Positions 51,531 through 63,009 of a stretch of DNA of 64,000 nucleotides are shown in pieces. The DNA comes from Isoetes taiwanensis. Lineage: Eukaryota; Streptophyta; Lycopodiopsida; Isoetales; Isoetaceae. The stretch is from assembly GCA_021234155.1 (NCBI GenBank), contig JAJEKV010000210.1:591501-655500 (forward strand), written 5' to 3'. The number at the start of each line of letters is the position of its first letter. Positions within the stretch are counted from its first letter, which is position 1. A model generated the notes under the pieces. It did not search any database. It saw only the letters and a list, made by a program, of their open reading frames with translations, and was not told the origin of the DNA. Position numbers and translations under genes: made by a program.

Positions 51531-54298
51531 ATGGAGACCAACTATGATTCGGAGGCTAGTGGTAGTGATGATGATTTTTCAAATATCTCTGATGAGTTCT
51601 CTAGTGACATAGAGGTTTTTTCTGAAGAAGGGGAGCTCTTAACCGATGAAGAGCTTGACATTGGGGACGATGTATCTTGGTCCTCAACCTTACGGGGGGA
51701 TTCTGTGGGTGTGAGTGGAATAGGAAGCCAACACCCCCCTAGAAGCCATCGAGAGTTATTGATAGAGTGTGCAACAAGATATCCTGACCCTATTGCAGGT
51801 TAGATAGTAGAATAGTTAAGGGATATGGATTTACGTCTGAAACATATCAGCTTATGAGACATTGCATAATGCATCATAGTAATCCCTTGTCTTTTGACAT
51901 TGATAGATGTGATCCAAACTTTCCTTCCACTCCTCAAAGGAAAAATAGGCCCCCAACCCCAATTCTTGTCCGATCGAAGGTCGGCGTTGGAATGCATATA
52001 TGTCTAGACTTCATCTGAGACCCCTCGGCAATAGGGTCCTATTTGTATAGGCTCGACCATGGACCACAACGTAGGATTCCATGGATAGAGATGTGGGACA
52101 CTATTATTGTGGCCCATCATCACTTGGAAGAATCTACACATGTCTCATTTTATAAAACCATGGAAACACTAGAGGAAAGAGTGGAAGGTAGGACTTCTAT
52201 TTCATGGCATTCCAAGACAATACATTCGTGATTGCCTCATGCAAAGATGCCAATGTGGAGGTAGAATGAGACTAGGCCGATGAGCACTTTGATCACAAGG
52301 TTGAAATAAGTATTGATCAATTGGAAGAGCAGGTCATCCAGTTGCAAACACACAGTATAGAGTGCGGTTAGTCCATGCGCACTCTAGGGTACGAACACAA
52401 ACTCAGGAGACTGTCGATGATTATGCATGTCATCATTGGAGGCATCCTTGTCGTCGTAGATGCGGTTAGAACAGAACGTGCAAGTCGCGGCGGAGATCCC
52501 ATAGATGTGGTTGTACATTTCGAATACGTACTGTACAACCAGTAGATCCTGCATCCATTGATCAGAGAGCATTTGTGTTGGTACGCTCTCAACATTCAGG
52601 ACACGACCCCTTCAGTTGTGCTGAAGATTGGTCCATGCCAATATATCCACAATTGCTCCAGGAGGCTGCTAGTTTATTAACATCAGTTTCCAAGGCCAAG
52701 ACAGTTTGGGATTTTGTGAGGCAGCGTGGGACCGACCATGAAGCGAGGATGCCTCACGCATCGATCGAAGTTATTCTGGGTTTGTCATGTCACGGGGAGG
52801 ATGTATGGCGACTTCGGTTACCAACATCGTTATCCGAGTGCGTATTTGATAATTCATTACTCCATATTCATCTTGTTTTTAAATCTTGTGGAGCTCTTGT
52901 ATGCGTTGAATATTGAGTGGTTGCATGTAGGGTTCCACAGGCGGCAGTCTAGGGACTGATTGGGAAAGCTTAGAGAGTAGCATTACTGATTAGGCAGCAG
53001 CAGGAAAAGTTGTTTACCATCAGCCGTATTGTGAAAGACATCATGATCCTCAAAGACGGCCATGGATGCTTGTCATTCAAGATGATTCAATGCTGGAGGC
53101 TGCTGTGAGATATAGCCACAATAGTGGATAGGCAATGGACTCAACTGCCCGCACCAACATGTGGAAATATCCACTCTACGCAGCAATTGTACCTGTCGCT
53201 GGTGGAGTTGGGTACCCAGTATTCTACATGTTGTGTACAATTAAAACAGGAGCACATTACCAAAATTATGCACTAAAAATAGCCATTCAAAAAGTATTTG
53301 AACGAGGCCTCGCTCCATTACAATCGACATGGATGGGATAGAGCGCACTGTTCTTCAAGAGGTAATAGCAGAGGATCCACTATGCTGGCATAATGGAGAG
53401 CTAGTTGCCTGCAATGTAATTTCATATTGGTTCCACTACAAGCGGGCGTGGTTACGCAATCTCTGCCCAAGGATCCCTGATCATGATATGCGTAGTGATG
53501 TTTTTATGCGGCTCACTGCATTGATGACGGAGCCAAACCAGCTACTGTATGATACTAAACTACATGCATTCCTGCGAGTGTATGGAAGGAATCCTGCTAT
53601 TATGAAGTGAGTCATGTTGCATCTACTTATACTTGTTTCCTTAAGGTAACAAGGCATAGTACTAACTAGTGCACACTCATATCATAGCTATCTAAACCAC
53701 AATTGGTTAGGTTCTGGAACATGGAATGGCTACTGGCAGCGTCATAGGAGGATGTTCCCTCGCGGTAATTGTGATACCACGAACTATGTGGAGGCTCATT
53801 GGAAGACACTCAAGCATCAAACCCTTGAGTGTCGAGTGAACCTACGCATGTATACTTTGGTATCCCGATTTCCGGATGGTTCAATGCATGCTGGAGGCAC
53901 AATCTTGGACCGCTGCAACGAGCGTTGGAGTCTTGGTATATATTATGAATTACTTTATTTATTGCTGACTGTATGAATCCATCTAATCTTCAACACATCC
54001 TCTGTCAGCTGAGTTTGGAAGATATAGCCCACGATCCAATGCAAAGAGGTGTGCTGCAACACAACGCATTTTGCATGCTGCTAGTCAAGATCCAGAGTTC
54101 ATTATCGTTATAGATCGTGAGCAAGTGGTGTTATCCATGACTGCAGAATCTTGTTCTATAACCAAATACCATGTATGGATGAAGACTAGATTCTGTGAAT
54201 GTCCTTTCCATCATGCTATATGCAAGCACATAATAGCTGGGGACTATGATCTGGCCCAATATGAGTCCAGAATATATCAACATTTGTTTCCAAATTAA
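51531..54298 (+). pseudogene. MULE transposase (DDE plus SWIM zinc finger)
   Basis: An acidic N-terminus (51531-51803) is followed by a broken region to 53.1 kb. Catalytic core: DSTARTNMWKYPLYAAIV (first Asp, 53138), IDMDGIERTVLQEVI (second Asp, about 53323, reached through a one-base frameshift), FHYKRAWLRNL, then GNCDTTNYVEAHWKTLK (Glu). Introns at about 53606-53687 (AA|GTGAGT...ATAG) and about 53935-54010 splice in phase. The SWIM motif CECPFHHAICKH is at about 54200. Transposase cuts and joins the element ends. The many frame breaks (stops around 51803-53130) suggest this copy is inactive, unless more introns explain them. Confidence 0.8.
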
Positions 54299-54656
54299 GC
54301 ACTGTCACCCACGACCATCTCCACGTCCTGCACCACCTCGAAATGACTTGGCTACACTTGAGGTGTTGTTGCAGGAATGGACTACCCTGCTACATGCCGA
54401 GCTACAAGAACGAGAAGATGAACTAAGGGTCAGTCACACACATGTATATGATAATGTGTTTGAGGGCATCACCCGCATTCGACGGCAAATACGATACTTT
54501 TTGGATGCAGCTGCTCCTCGCCAACAAGTATTTAGAGGCTCATTTTCCACCATGCAACAGGGGGCGCGTGCAGGTCCTTTTCCACATCGAACACCAACCT
54601 CTGTACCCAGGGAACACCGAGCTGATCCTCGAAGGGAGCGATCCAGAAGACATTAA
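54299..54656 (+). pseudogene. MULE transposase C-terminal tail, shifted frame
   Basis: After the stop at 54298 another frame reads PPRNDLATLEVLLQEWTTLL, HAELQEREDELRVSHTHVYD and a basic end DPRRERSRRH. A coiled-coil-like, then basic, tail is usual for MULE transposases, so a frame change or alternative splice probably joins it to the SWIM part. Confidence 0.45.
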
Positions 54657-54697
54657 GGATTGCGAATGTATTGTCTTAATTCTGTAGAGATACGTCC

Positions 54698-55128
54698 TTG
54701 TGGCACGGAATATCTAATCTTGTTATGCATGCAGCTATGGCAGATGGAGCATCATCACATCCTAAACAAGAGCAGCATGAGTCACCCTTGCCTCCTTTGA
54801 CATTGGGTTTGGAAGAGGTTGAGTGCATCCAGTGGTTGGAGGAGTACGACAGGCTGCATGAGATTGCGGATGGGTGTTCTTGTGATAAGGTGCCATGCTT
54901 ACTGTCAATGGGATGAGGCAAAGCAAGCGGGCCATGGATGAGCTTCGCAACAAACTGGAGAGCCTGCCTCTAGATGCAGATAAGGCTGAGGTGGTGTCCT
55001 TGCATGCAGACTATGCAGAAGCCGTTCGTGACTTCCATGAGTATTGTGTGGAGCGAGAGGATGTTATTGATTGTTTCTTAGCCCCACCCTTACCTAGTTT
55101 TTCTTCCATGTCACCACCTTCTGATTAA
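54698..55128 (+). pseudogene. Further plus-strand MULE frame, one frameshift, unrecognised
   Basis: The first part (54698-54916) reads PLPPLTLGLEEVECIQWLEE and YDRLHEIADGCSCDKVPCLL. It runs into a second frame (54895-55128) reading RQSKRAMDELRNKLESLPLD and YAEAVRDFHEYCVEREDVID, ending at a stop 130 bp before the end of the minus-strand gene. The two parts make one acidic, helical protein if a single frameshift near 54900 is allowed. No family recognised. It may be a second product of the element. Confidence 0.4.
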
Positions 55129-55258
55129 CCTTGTCTGATTGTGCTCCTATTGACAATATTGACAGCTTGCAAGAGATTGTTCATATGGTTGCAATTAATT
55201 GGACACAAGAAAACCACCATGATATATTACAATGAGATAAATGTACAAACTCTAGATG

Positions 55259-55834
55259 CTACTGATGCTGGCCCATCTCTCTAAGTCTACGATGATACCA
55301 GTACACCCTGGAATACAAAAGAGCCAACATAATTGGCCACTGAGTCCTCTCAGAGCGGACGTCCTCCTCTGTGTACCAACTTCTCCCAACCTGCACAAGT
55401 ATAAGAGTTAAAAATTGGTTGAACACTTATAGCATATACAAAAGCATAGTAGATAGTAGACTCACATGTGTATATGGAACCTTAGGCCGTAAAAGAGTCC
55501 TAACGACCAGCTGAATGCAAGCTGCGTGAACACCGAACTCGACTGATCCTGCTGCTGTGGAACTATGAGTGAGCTGATGGTTGCTCTACGGATCCAGTCT
55601 CTCCAATGACTAGTGGCACTCAAAGTAGCAAATATGTGGCCACCTAACCTATAGAATATATAATTAAAACTAGATGTAATACACTTCATTAATTACTATT
55701 TGAGGAAAATACACAAACTTACTGATGTAGTGTGTTCTCAAGCACCCTAAACCTGCTAGTCAATGGAACAGAATCAAGGTAGAACCATCCAAGGTGTGAG
55801 TCTGGAATGCCAAGTGCCTGCCTGACCTGGTCAT
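55259..55834 (-). CDS. Second MULE gene, 3' exons, unrecognised
   Basis: Three exons on the minus strand splice in phase. 55834-55723 encodes QVRQALGIPDSHLGWFYLDS and VPLTSRFRVLENTLH. 55649-55466 encodes LGGHIFATLSATSHWRDWIR and TQLAFSWSLGLFYGLRFHIH. 55382-55259 encodes SWYTEEDVRSERTQWPIMLA and LLYSRVYWYHRRLREMGQHQ, then stop. Donors are CA|GTAAGT and AT|GTGAGT. The last exon needs the GGGAG acceptor (55383), not the nearer CAG, to stay in frame. Upstream exons probably lie between 56950 and 57250, beyond the inserted LINE. Rich in Trp and Tyr. I do not know this family. Its place opposite the transposase suggests an accessory transposition protein or captured gene. Confidence 0.55.
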
Positions 55835-55872
55835 CTCGTATGTGAAGAAGAACGACCCAGTGAGAGTTGCAA

Positions 55873-56919
55873 CCCTCTTCAGATGGCTAGTGCTACACCA
55901 AAGCCTACATTCGAATGCCAAGAGAGCTAAATATGATGTGAGAACTTCCAATCTATGTCCTCTGGGATGTGGCATGGAGGAGGATTCAAATCACATTCTT
56001 CTCTGCCCAATAGTTGAGGATATTTGGACCTGGACCTCTCAATTAAATTTTGGAGCGCCAGGTAACATGTTCCATTTTCTGAATTCGGGATCAAGGCTGA
56101 TCAACACATGCAGAACACTTACCTGTTGGACAATCTGGAGACACAGGAACAGAGTATGTTTGGAGGGGAAAAGACCAGATCTGATTTGGATCAAAACCAA
56201 TCTGCTTACTACTATCCAACACACTGCCTCAGCACATAAAGCCCTTAGAGGGCTGAAATATGACAAGGACTGGGACCGTATAGGAAGATTCCAGAATGCA
56301 TATAACTTTTTCTTCCTAATACTAACAGATTCTAATGGTTTGCTACACAGAGCAGCAGAGGAGGCTGAGGAACCTAGGTGCTCCCATCCGATGGCTCAGC
56401 AACAATGAAGATGAAGATTTCTACATCCCAAGACTGGAGCTGCAGCAACATTTCATTAAACTCAAGCAGGAGATGATCCACTCTATGGCAATCAAAAAGC
56501 TGCTGGACAGACCTGACATATGGAGATACAATGGTTTGAAGCCTTTTTTCCAAACATTGTTCCATATGTGGCAGCAAAAAAGGGAGGCCAGAGTACTCAT
56601 GCTTATGGACTATACTACTTTCACTGTAGAGGAGCTGGACGAGTTTCTCAACATCTTTGGCAGATCTGCTGTGGCAGATCTTACAGTTCAAGATCTGCTG
56701 GAGGCCAATCAGTTTTAGTTGGTCTCATTTCTGGTGAATACTTGGTACCCTAAGTGATCTTAAGTTTAAGTTTGTTTTTGTATGCAGCCTATATGGCTTC
56801 TTTCCTTCCTTATGTTTTTTCATAAAGGAAGGCCTTTTTGTCCTTGGACATATATATCTTCCAGTTTGGAAGATTCTGACATGATGAATTAAAATGAATA
56901 CAAAACCCCCCCTGCCTTC

Positions 56920-56947
<28 letters not shown>
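55873..56947 (+). mobile_element. 5'-truncated LINE with poly(A), 11-bp target duplication
   Basis: GAGAGTTGCAA occurs at 55862-55872 and again at 56948-56958, directly after a poly(A) run of about 28 (56920-56947). The insert of 1,075 bp carries LINE ORF2 C-terminal sequence: CPLGCGMEEDSNHILLCP (zf-RVT), then WTIWRHRNRVCLEG, followed by LLDRPDIWRYNGLKPFFQTL and a stop at 56718. It is inserted in an intron of the minus-strand MULE gene, about 40 bp upstream of an exon acceptor. Confidence 0.85.
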
Positions 56948-56950
<3 letters not shown>

Positions 56951-57282
56951 AGTTGCAAAAAACAAGATACGTGTTGCGAGTGAGAAATGGCAAAAACAAA
57001 TTGTAATGTACAAATGAAATCATACTTACTGTACGATGATAGGCCATATGATGGCTCGAACGATCACATCAAAAGCATGAACATAAACAGTTGTAGAGCT
57101 CATACAAGAACGAGATGTAAAAGTAAGAAACCTTTGAGGAATTTGATGCGAATACTCTTACTAACCTGGTGCTTCTTTCATGAGCTGATCAGGTATGAAT
57201 GCTGCCGAAATTCTCTCAAAAAAACGCGCCGGAAATCGCTCCGAAGAACCCGGAAAAAACACAAAAAAAAAATTGATATACA

Positions 57283-57455
57283 GTAGTATATCGAGTTAGA
57301 TATACTATAGTATATCGAGTTCGATATACTATCGTATATCTAACTCGATATACTACTGTATATCAATTTTATACACTTTTTTATACGCCATTTTCCGGCA
57401 CCCTGCCGGATATACGTATATCGAACTTGATGTACGCCGTATATCGAACTCGATA
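57283..57455. repeat. Right subterminal palindrome array of the MULE
   Basis: Five motifs of the GTATATCGAGTTCGATATAC type, including variants TATCTAACTCGATA and TATCGAACTTGATG, matching the array inside the left end. Confidence 0.85.
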
Positions 57456-57583
57456 TAAGCATGGTTTCGGATGTTTAGTTAGGGAGCCAATATTTTACCC
57501 GCTAGTAACCTTCCCGTAGGTTCCTAACCCCTTCCCCTTCCCCTTCCCCTGCAAGGTCTAACCCACGCAGCTGGGTTAGGAAT

Positions 57584-58120
57584 CTAGAGCTCACGTATAT
57601 CCCAGCCTGATTCTTCCCACCATATGGGGTACCTAGGCATTGCAAAAAGTAATTCCACATGATGATACTCACGGAAGAATAGCGGACCCAACTCCACAAA
57701 GTTGTTGTACTCGTGGTAGTACGTGGAAATAAGGCCATACATCTGTCCCTTACTAATTTCATGAATGACCTCCAGTATGTATTGATCCAGAGAGTGTGCT
57801 AAATAACCAGAACATAGCAAAGTCCTCAACTGCTATAGCATCTCGTCCAGATGAGGAGGGGGTTCAAGAATTCCCACTAATGCAAGTCTCCTATAGCATT
57901 CAGATGGATTAATTTCCATCAGTGGTTCATGACCACAATCAAATCGCTCCAGAATAAAGTTGATCAACTCCATTGCAAGCTCCTTGGTGGGACTGTGGCG
58001 CAACCTCCACTCCAAGAAATGGTCAAACAACTCATCTTGATCAGGCTGCACAGAATGCCTGGGGCATGCTCGCAGGGCTTCTGGAGTAGCCCAGGGAGGA
58101 TTGTGTCGGAGATTAATCAT
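57584..58120 (-). pseudogene. Unrecognised 177-codon frame with one internal TAG
   Basis: From ATG at 58118-58120 the frame reads MINLRHNPPWATPEALRACP, DELFDHFLEWRLRHSPTKEL and NPSECYRRLALVGILEPPPH, hits a TAG at 57833-57835, then continues in the same frame with TLLCSGYLAHSLDQYILEVI, LISTYYHEYNNFVELGPLFF and YPIWWEESGWDIREL before a second stop. Protein-like on both sides of the TAG, so a single nonsense change, or an unrecognised intron, is likely. Lies just outside the MULE's right target duplication. Family unknown. Confidence 0.45.
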
Positions 58121-58350
58121 TTGCAAGGAGCAGAAGGAGCAAGGAGCAGATTGAAGGAGCAAGGAGCAAGGAGCAAACAAGGAACACGAAGCACTCAAGA
58201 TGAGAAGGAGCAGTTTACTAAATTCGTGGGTGGGAAGTGAAAGCAAGGTGAAAGAATTTATGAGGATACAATAATGCTGAAGTAGTATACCAATAATGCT
58301 AGTATTATACCAATAATGCTGAAGTATTATACCAATAATACTACAACGAC

Positions 58351-58358
58351 TATAAAAG
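58351..58358 (+). promoter_or_regulatory. TATA box of a divergent small gene
   Basis: TATAAAAG, 36 bp before the ATG at 58394. Upstream, 58269-58340 is a short tandem array of ACCAATAATGCT(GAA)GTATTAT units containing CCAAT. Confidence 0.45.
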
Positions 58359-58393
58359 CAGCTCCATTCGGTGGTAGAAGTCATTCATCTCCC

Positions 58394-58628
58394 ATGGCTT
58401 ATCTGCCTACTCGTCCAGATCACATCGAGACCATTACTTGCTCCATGAGCTACAATGATCTTGTTGGATGCATACATAGAGGTGTTCACCTCGATCCCTA
58501 CCTGCAATCCTAATGGTCGTGAGTATGATTGCCTCGGGCTTCATCGTGTTGTGATCCACCTTGTTTCGCTTCCTGAGCGCCATACCTACGAGCTGAATGT
58601 GATCACCTTAGCAGGGGTTGATGAGTGA
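58394..58628 (+). pseudogene. Small unrecognised frame, one frameshift
   Basis: The frame MAYLPTRPDHIETITCSMSY, NDLVGCIHRGVHLDPYLQS runs to a stop at 58511. One base further on, a second frame reads GREYDCLGLHRVVIHLVSLP and ERHTYELNVITLAGVDE, then stop at about 58628. Together they form a plausible 78-residue protein if one extra T near 58511 is ignored. It is transcribed away from the frame at 57584-58120, sharing a 270-bp upstream region. No family recognised. Confidence 0.4.
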
Positions 58629-58639
58629 ATCATTGACTG

Positions 58640-59080
58640 TATGCCATCAAACTATATGTGCACCTAAATTAGTGTATGCCATCAATAATGTGTGCATCAG
58701 ATGTAATGATGTGTATTAAGCACCTACTAAAGATGTAAGGATGTATAAGCATAATGAATATTATCTGATGTATCGAACCTGAATATTAATTGTCCAAAAT
58801 GCTTAAGTATTATAGCAAAATGTTGAAGTATTACATAAAAAAAAAAGATCTTGAGCGAACCCTGGCATAATGGCGCCAGTGTTAATTTTGAGTTCTTGGC
58901 ATACATCTTGCAGCAGCACCCCATGACTGCCGGATGCTACAAGCTTGCTATGCTCAAGATCACAAAACAAGACAGAGACAAAATATACACAAAGAATATG
59001 GGAAGTGTGCGCCAAATGAGGCTTTCCAAATATGAGATCAAATCTGAATACATATGAAGAGGCTCTAGTCTAATATAGTG
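58640..59080. other. Intergenic DNA, nothing recognised
   Basis: AT-rich with short frames. CTGAAGTATTA-like words near 58800-58835 resemble those upstream of 58394. Confidence 0.4.
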
Positions 59081-59214
59081 TAGACCGCAAATCTGAGCCC
59101 TACATCTAGCTAAATCTAAGCCGTACACTTAGTTAACCTAAACAATGTAGACCGTAAATCTGAGCCCTACATCTAGCTAAATCTAAGTCGTACACTTATG
59201 TTAACCTAACATGC
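59081..59214. repeat. 67-bp tandem duplication
   Basis: Copies begin at 59081 and 59148, each with TAGACCGYAAATCTGAGCCC and TACATCTAGCTAAATCTAAG, three to four mismatches between them. Confidence 0.8.
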
Positions 59215-59411
59215 CAAGTGTAGTCTGCTACCACTGACACCTAACATATGCACAATGTTTTTTTTTTTTTTTGAAGGATAACATTAAGTAATATTAATAT
59301 AGAGAAAGTACAAGAAGAGCGACACTAGGGTACCCCTGCCCAAACATGGGCGAGCACCCACTCAACACATACACCTACCTACGACTCATGGAATAAATCT
59401 GCCAATGCTGT

Positions 59412-60715
59412 CTACAATGCAAAGGGTCCTCTCCCGCATAATGCCTTTAAACCGCCCTTCCGAGGAGATGCCGGTGTAAAGAGATACAATTTGTACCTTA
59501 ATTGCGGGATCAGAACCCGGGGCTGTACCTCCTCATTCCTGAACACCTTCATACGCCGACGCTTCCAAATGAGCCATACTAACCACGCTTTACACAAATG
59601 AAAGGCCAGACTCTGAGGCCGGGACCACCCACGAGGATACACCCCCAAGAGAACACAGTGACTCAGGCGATGTGTGAAGGAGTTGGCCGACCCACCGCCA
59701 GAAATTTGGATGTCCGAAAGAGAGAAACATACAATGCTCCGGGGTCTCCGCGACAGGCACCACACATTGGACACCGGCCGCCGATCCGGCGGATTGATCC
59801 CTGTGCACCCACGTGTTCACCCTCGGGGACGGTGCACTATACGCCATAGCAGGACCACGAATCTTGGGGCTTAGATTGGGTTCCACACCCATCGCCAAAT
59901 GTTGCTCCAGTCATCTCCGGGCACCTGAAGACTCCAACCATCTGAGGGGGGCAGCTCATCCTGAATTGCCAGAAGCTCATAGCGGGACTTCCACGAAATT
60001 GAGGGTCAACTTTGGATGACAACTCCACACCCGCCCCGACGCTGCTGGGGGTTCAACGGTACAAGCTCGGCCACCCGTGCCCAAATAGCACAATCCGCTC
60101 CCGAAGTTGGAACTTGTGGTAGGAAAAGCTCGCCGGGGGTGCAAAGTCGACCATCAATATACCACTCCCCACCGCCGGCACCCCTGCGTGCCCATCCAAG
60201 ACTCGTGCAGGGGATCAATGGATGCGGCCAACACCAGAGGTGCTGCACCTGGACCAATCGGGACCCACCATGGTGATGCCTCTAACTGAATACAACTGGT
60301 GGCGTCAATGGCAAACAGTGGGCGGACGTGCTCCCAGGCACGCAAGAGCCCCTTCAGAAAGGGAGAGGCATTCACATATGGCCTGATATCCACAAATAAC
60401 GCCCATGGAAGCCGCACAGGCACGGACGGCTTACGAAAAACAAAGGAGTCAAGTGCACTCTCCAGGATCGCAAAGATGAACTTGGACAACAGGACCTTGC
60501 CATGGAGCGAGAGGTCCAAGAAACCGAGTCCCCCCGCAGCTTTGGGACGCACACATTTCCACCAGGCCACCTTAACGACCGCCCCTTCCTCATTGCCACC
60601 CCATACAAAGTTACGAACCATAGAGGAAATTTCCCGAACATTGCTTTCCGGTGCCAGGATGATGGATGCCATATAAATATGCGTGGAACACAAAACGGAC
60701 TTCGCCACCGTAACC
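59412..60715 (-). pseudogene. LINE C-terminal region with zf-RVT remnant
   Basis: 60154-60715 carries FVWGGNEEGAVVKVAWWKCV and AAGGLGFLDLSLHGKVLLSK, the conserved post-RT region. 59590-59898 carries AGVQCVVPVAETPEHCMFLS, in which the first Cys of the usual zf-RVT C-x2-C pair is disturbed (CVVPVAETPEHC, Val and Pro where C is expected). Frames change at least twice. Confidence 0.7.
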
Positions 60716-61852
60716 CTACCAGCCATGGAAAGCTTTTCCCCCCTTCCACCAATTAAGGTGCCGACGCAGCCCCACCAAGATGTCCTCCCAAATGCCTGCC
60801 GCCGAAATGTCGATGCCGAACGGGATCCCCAGAAGTCTAGAGCATGTGCCCTGCGGCTGCGTCCGCCACGGAAATTGGGACACGACCACATGCATGGGAT
60901 CATCTGCCGGCCATAACGCCGAGCACTTCGACCAATTCATAAGACAACCCGACGCAAGAGAGAATGCATCCAACAACTCCTTCGTGTTTAACAGATTCCT
61001 TTCCTCAGCCTGTAGGAAGAGGAACGAGTCATCAGCATACTGACTCCCAATCTGCTGTGACCCATCTGCCATCCTCAACCCCTCCACAACACCCGCCTCC
61101 ACTGCCGAAAGCAAGAACTGCGAAAGAGCCTCTGCAACGATGGTGAATAGGAAGGGCGCTAACGGGCATCCCTGGCGAACTCTGCGCCCCACATTAAAGA
61201 TTGGCGATGACTCACCGTGGCATAGGACAGTGGCTCTGGCAGACGTTAAGAGCTTCAGAGTCACTTCTGTGAAGCTCTCCCCACACCCAAAGGCGAGCAT
61301 CATCCGCTTCAGAAAGTCCAATCGAACACTATCATAGGCCTTTGCAAAGTCCAGCTTCAAGTACACTATCCGCTGACCTGTTTTGCGTGCCCAGTGAATG
61401 CCCTCAAATGCCGCCGCGACATTATTGAGAATATGCCTGCCCGGAATAAAGCCAGACTGCATAGGACAAATAGCATCCTTCAAGACCACTTGCAATCTAA
61501 GCGAAAGAGCCTTCGCGATAATCTTGTATACAGCCGACAGAAGCGTGATCGGATGCCAATCCGAGATGGCAGAGGGTTCCTTCACCTTCGGTATCAAGGA
61601 GATGCAGCCAGTATTGAGTCTATAATCCAACGCCTCTGCCTGTAGCAGATCTTGATAGGTCTGCATCACAGACTCCCCCACCCAATCCCAATATTCTTGG
61701 AAGAACTCCACCGGAATGCCGTCCAGACCCGAGCACTTATGAGGAGCCAGGGCGCGGCAAGCCTCCTCTAGCTCCTGCCTTGTAAACGGGCGCTGCAATC
61801 TATCTGATGGCACCTTGCACGACACCTTGCTGAGCACAGCCTCCTCCATCAC
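60716..61852 (-). pseudogene. LINE reverse transcriptase
   Basis: One 378-codon frame with LAPHKCSGLDGIPVEFFQ, TGCISLIPKVKEPSAISDWH, QSGFIPGRHILNNV, YLKLDFAKAYDSVRLDFLKR, RRVRQGCPLAPFLF and the catalytic SQYADDSFLFLQ, plus the plant-LINE ending FGIDISAAGIWEDILVGLRR. All RT motifs 1-7 are visible and the catalytic YADD is intact. It continues in a shifted frame at 60154-60903 (GRVTVAKSVLCSTHIYMASI) toward the tail. Reverse-transcribes the element's RNA in active copies. Confidence 0.9.
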
Positions 61853-63009
61853 ATCAGAGAAGGGATATGTCTTCTCCTGAAAGAACTGAGAGAAATGCCA
61901 GAAAGTAGCCTGTCTAATATCAACAGCTTAATGCACGCGCCATCGTGCAATGCCGAGACGACATGGAGGTCGATACTTCTTCTTCTCGTGCGCACCACGA
62001 AGAACATCCGGGAATTGGTGTCCCCATCAGACGGCTGGGACCTGAGGGCTTCCAATTCGCGATACAATGCCTCTAACGTCTCCCGCTCTTGCCATGCCCT
62101 ACGACTTCCCCATGACTTGGCAAATGCCTTGACCTCAGCCAGGGCCTTCACCATCCCTGACATCCCAAAGTTATCACTTAAACGCGTGGAACAGTCTGGC
62201 CGGCAACCCCAAGAGAAATCAAGATCCTTGAGGTAAGCGATTGTTCAACTTGAAGACCGCGGCACCGACCGCACACACGCCCCCCGGGAAATTAGCCGAG
62301 GAAAATGATCGAGACCGCCCGGTGGACAACACGTTCTTCTTTGAGCAGAGGCCTAATCCGCCACTAGGGTGTTAGCATAGCATCTGCCATGCCGCCGCGA
62401 TACTCGTTCGCCCCCGGCCCACCGGGTTACACCAAGTAAATGTGGAATCGCCTCAACAACTCGAACCGCCCTGAAGTCCAAGCAGCCTTGACCCATTCCC
62501 CCGCTCAAAGCCCTCCGTACCACTTCCTCGGCCACTCTGCCACACCTATCCCGAGTAGTCTCCACCATGTTAAAATCGCCCAACAGCCAGCCAAGCCACA
62601 CCAGCCCCCAGGGATGCAACTTTATGCCTCGAGGGACGCCCACAATGCCCCTCTCTGCCGCGCACTATTGTGGGCGTAGACATTTACGATCCCCCACTCA
62701 TGCGAACCTTCCCGCCACTTAATAATGACCCACCGCCCTAACGATCGGTGGTGAACGCCACCGCACATGCATCTTCCACGCAAGCAGCAGCCCCACCTTT
62801 AAAGGCCGGGAGGTGGCAATCACGCAAAGATATTGTGGCCCAAACATGTCCAATAAGGCCCGAGTGTCTCCTCTGTGACACTTGTGCTCCTGAAGGCACA
62901 AGATGTCTGGGTCCATCTTGCGAACAGCCAACGCCACTCTCGTTCGCTTACTGGGCGACGAACGCACACCCCGAACATTCCAACTCAGGATCTTCTTGTC
63001 CATAGCCAT
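61849..63009 (-). pseudogene. LINE endonuclease and linker, broken
   Basis: 63009-62719 encodes the APE-type N-terminus: KKILSWNVRGVRSSPSKRTR and MDPDILCLQEHKCHR (catalytic Asn and Glu context). 62353-62643 includes LLGDFNMVETTRDRCGR (the GDFN motif). 61849-62163 is the helical linker to RT (YRELEALRSQPSDGDTNSRM). Frames shift between them. The endonuclease nicks the target DNA to prime reverse transcription. Confidence 0.8.

Larger units (their letters stand above)
50760..57500. mobile_element. Mutator-like element (MULE), 6.7 kb
   Basis: Inverted ends: left CCGGTGCTACTATTGGCACC then CTAACTATACATTCAAAACC. Right, read in reverse, GGGTAAAATATTGGCTCC then CTAACTAAACATCCGAAACC. The element is flanked by GCTAGTAAC on both sides. 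Inside each end lies an array of TATATCGA-TCGATATA palindromes. It carries a MULE transposase gene (plus), a further plus-strand frame, and a convergent multi-exon gene on the minus strand. A truncated LINE has landed in the right half. The two-gene convergent layout resembles MuDR, though the second gene is not recognisably mudrB. Confidence 0.8.
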
